DNA of 64,000 bases from Apodemus sylvaticus (Eukaryota > Chordata > Mammalia > Rodentia > Muridae). Both the position numbers and the translations under genes were made by a program. Shown in pieces: positions 63,501-64,000 of the stretch (position 1 is the first letter of the stretch; each line of letters begins with the position of its first letter). The stretch spans positions 143,072,465 through 143,136,464 of the forward strand of contig NC_067477.1 of NCBI RefSeq assembly GCF_947179515.1, in the 5' to 3' direction. Under the pieces are notes generated by a model, which made no database searches, was not told where the DNA came from, and saw nothing but the letters and a program-made list of their open reading frames with translations.

Positions 63501-64000
63501 CTTAGACATACACGCAACATGAAAGCTTTTCGACTTACAACGTGTTGTTTAGGAAAAACAAGATAATTTCGCACGATGCGGGATTTCCTTAAAACGTGAT
63601 TTTCTGAAAAATTTTGACGAAAGAAAATTCTCCTTTTGGTTCCCTTTAGATGCTACATGTTAAGATGTACACGCCACAACAATTCTTTTCGAGATACAAC
63701 GTGTGGTTTTGGAGATACAAGCTAATTTTGTACTATGCGTTATTTCTTCTCGTAAAGAGTTTCCAATGCGTACGAATATGTCTTTACTCTGCAAAACTGT
63801 ATTTCCTTATGAAGTGGTATTCTTACATATCCTTTCGAGAGAAAACTGTCCTGTGCCTTCTCTTTTGAGGCTACACACTTAGACATACACGCAACATGAA
63901 AGCTTTTCGACTTACAACGTGTTGTTTAGGAAAAACAAGATAATTTCGCACGATGCGGGATTTCCTTAAAACGTGATTTTCTGAAAAATTTTGACGAAAG
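60585..64000 (-). repeat. Homogeneous 377-bp satellite array
   Basis: Nine near-identical units, marked by ATGTTAAGA(C/T)G at 60,642, 61,018, 61,395, 61,772, 62,149, 62,526, a variant at 62,903, then 63,280 and 63,657. Spacing is 377 bp apart from one 376. Private variants absent from the rest of the window include AACATGAAAGC, TTATGAAGTGG, TGTAGTTTTGGAG, TTAGATGCTACATG and AAAACTGTCCTGTG. The array is cut by the window end. The homogeneity implies recent amplification compared with the diverged blocks upstream. Small frames that recur in it (such as 63,273-63,491 and 63,650-63,868) are repeat by-products. Confidence 0.95.

Noticed and set aside
1..64000. Dozens of recurring 60-120-codon open frames in the satellite (for example 3,167-3,496 and 63,273-63,491)
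   Set aside because: They recur with the 377-bp period in several frames and both orientations, differ by frameshifts between units and lack any recognisable domain. They are consequences of an AT-rich repeat with few stops in certain frames, not genes.
1..64000. CENP-B box in the satellite
   Set aside because: The B subunit has TATTGGAAACAC, recalling the TTGGAA core, but lacks the required TTCG at the start and CGGG at the end. No match to the functional pattern was seen.
1..64000. CRISPR array, because of regular direct repeats
   Set aside because: The whole unit repeats with no unique spacers, and the L1 elements show a mammalian genome.

Overview
This window is intergenic, repetitive DNA from a murine rodent genome (mouse/rat group). 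I see no host gene, tRNA, rRNA or CRISPR array. The rodent assignment rests on two LINE-1 (L1) elements. Their ORF1/ORF2 products, ORF1 coiled coil with 22-residue repeats, monomer-type 5' promoter and G-rich 3' UTR are characteristic of Mus/Rattus-type L1. Species-level assignment is not possible by eye.

About 55 of the 64 kb is one tandem satellite family. The unit is about 377 bp and is itself a dimer of two related subunits: A (about 160 bp) and B (about 217 bp, carrying an extra internal stretch). I call the strand that reads CCTAAACAACACGTTGTAAC '+'. The array runs + from 1 to about 18,811, - from about 18,815 to 56,551, + from about 56,552 to 59,224, and - from 59,225 to the end, so there are three orientation switches. 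The last 3.4 kb (from about 60,585) is a very homogeneous 377-bp array, while the rest is a diverged mosaic with a recurrent five-unit (about 1.88 kb) higher-order period.

The main large-scale structure is an inverted duplication. The + satellite at about 1-16,200 is mirrored, unit by unit and including private indels, by the - satellite at about 21,540-42,838. The arms differ by four readable events: a 5'-truncated L1 at 5,273-7,374 present only in the left arm (an empty site remains at about 37,570); about 7,580 bp (20 units) present only in the right arm (about 26,940-34,519); one extra unit in the left arm (about 13,340-13,740); and a 12-bp deletion in the right arm near 23,105. The left arm is cut by the window start, so the duplication may be longer.

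The second L1 (45,758-52,598, +) is full length. It has a 1.26-kb 5' UTR with monomer repeats, an intact ORF1 (423 codons), an ORF2 broken by one nonsense codon and one 1-bp deletion, and a 3' end that appears to carry a transduced downstream segment. A 13-bp target-site duplication flanks the whole insertion. No set of genes works together here; the biology is satellite amplification, inversion, unequal recombination and L1 insertion.
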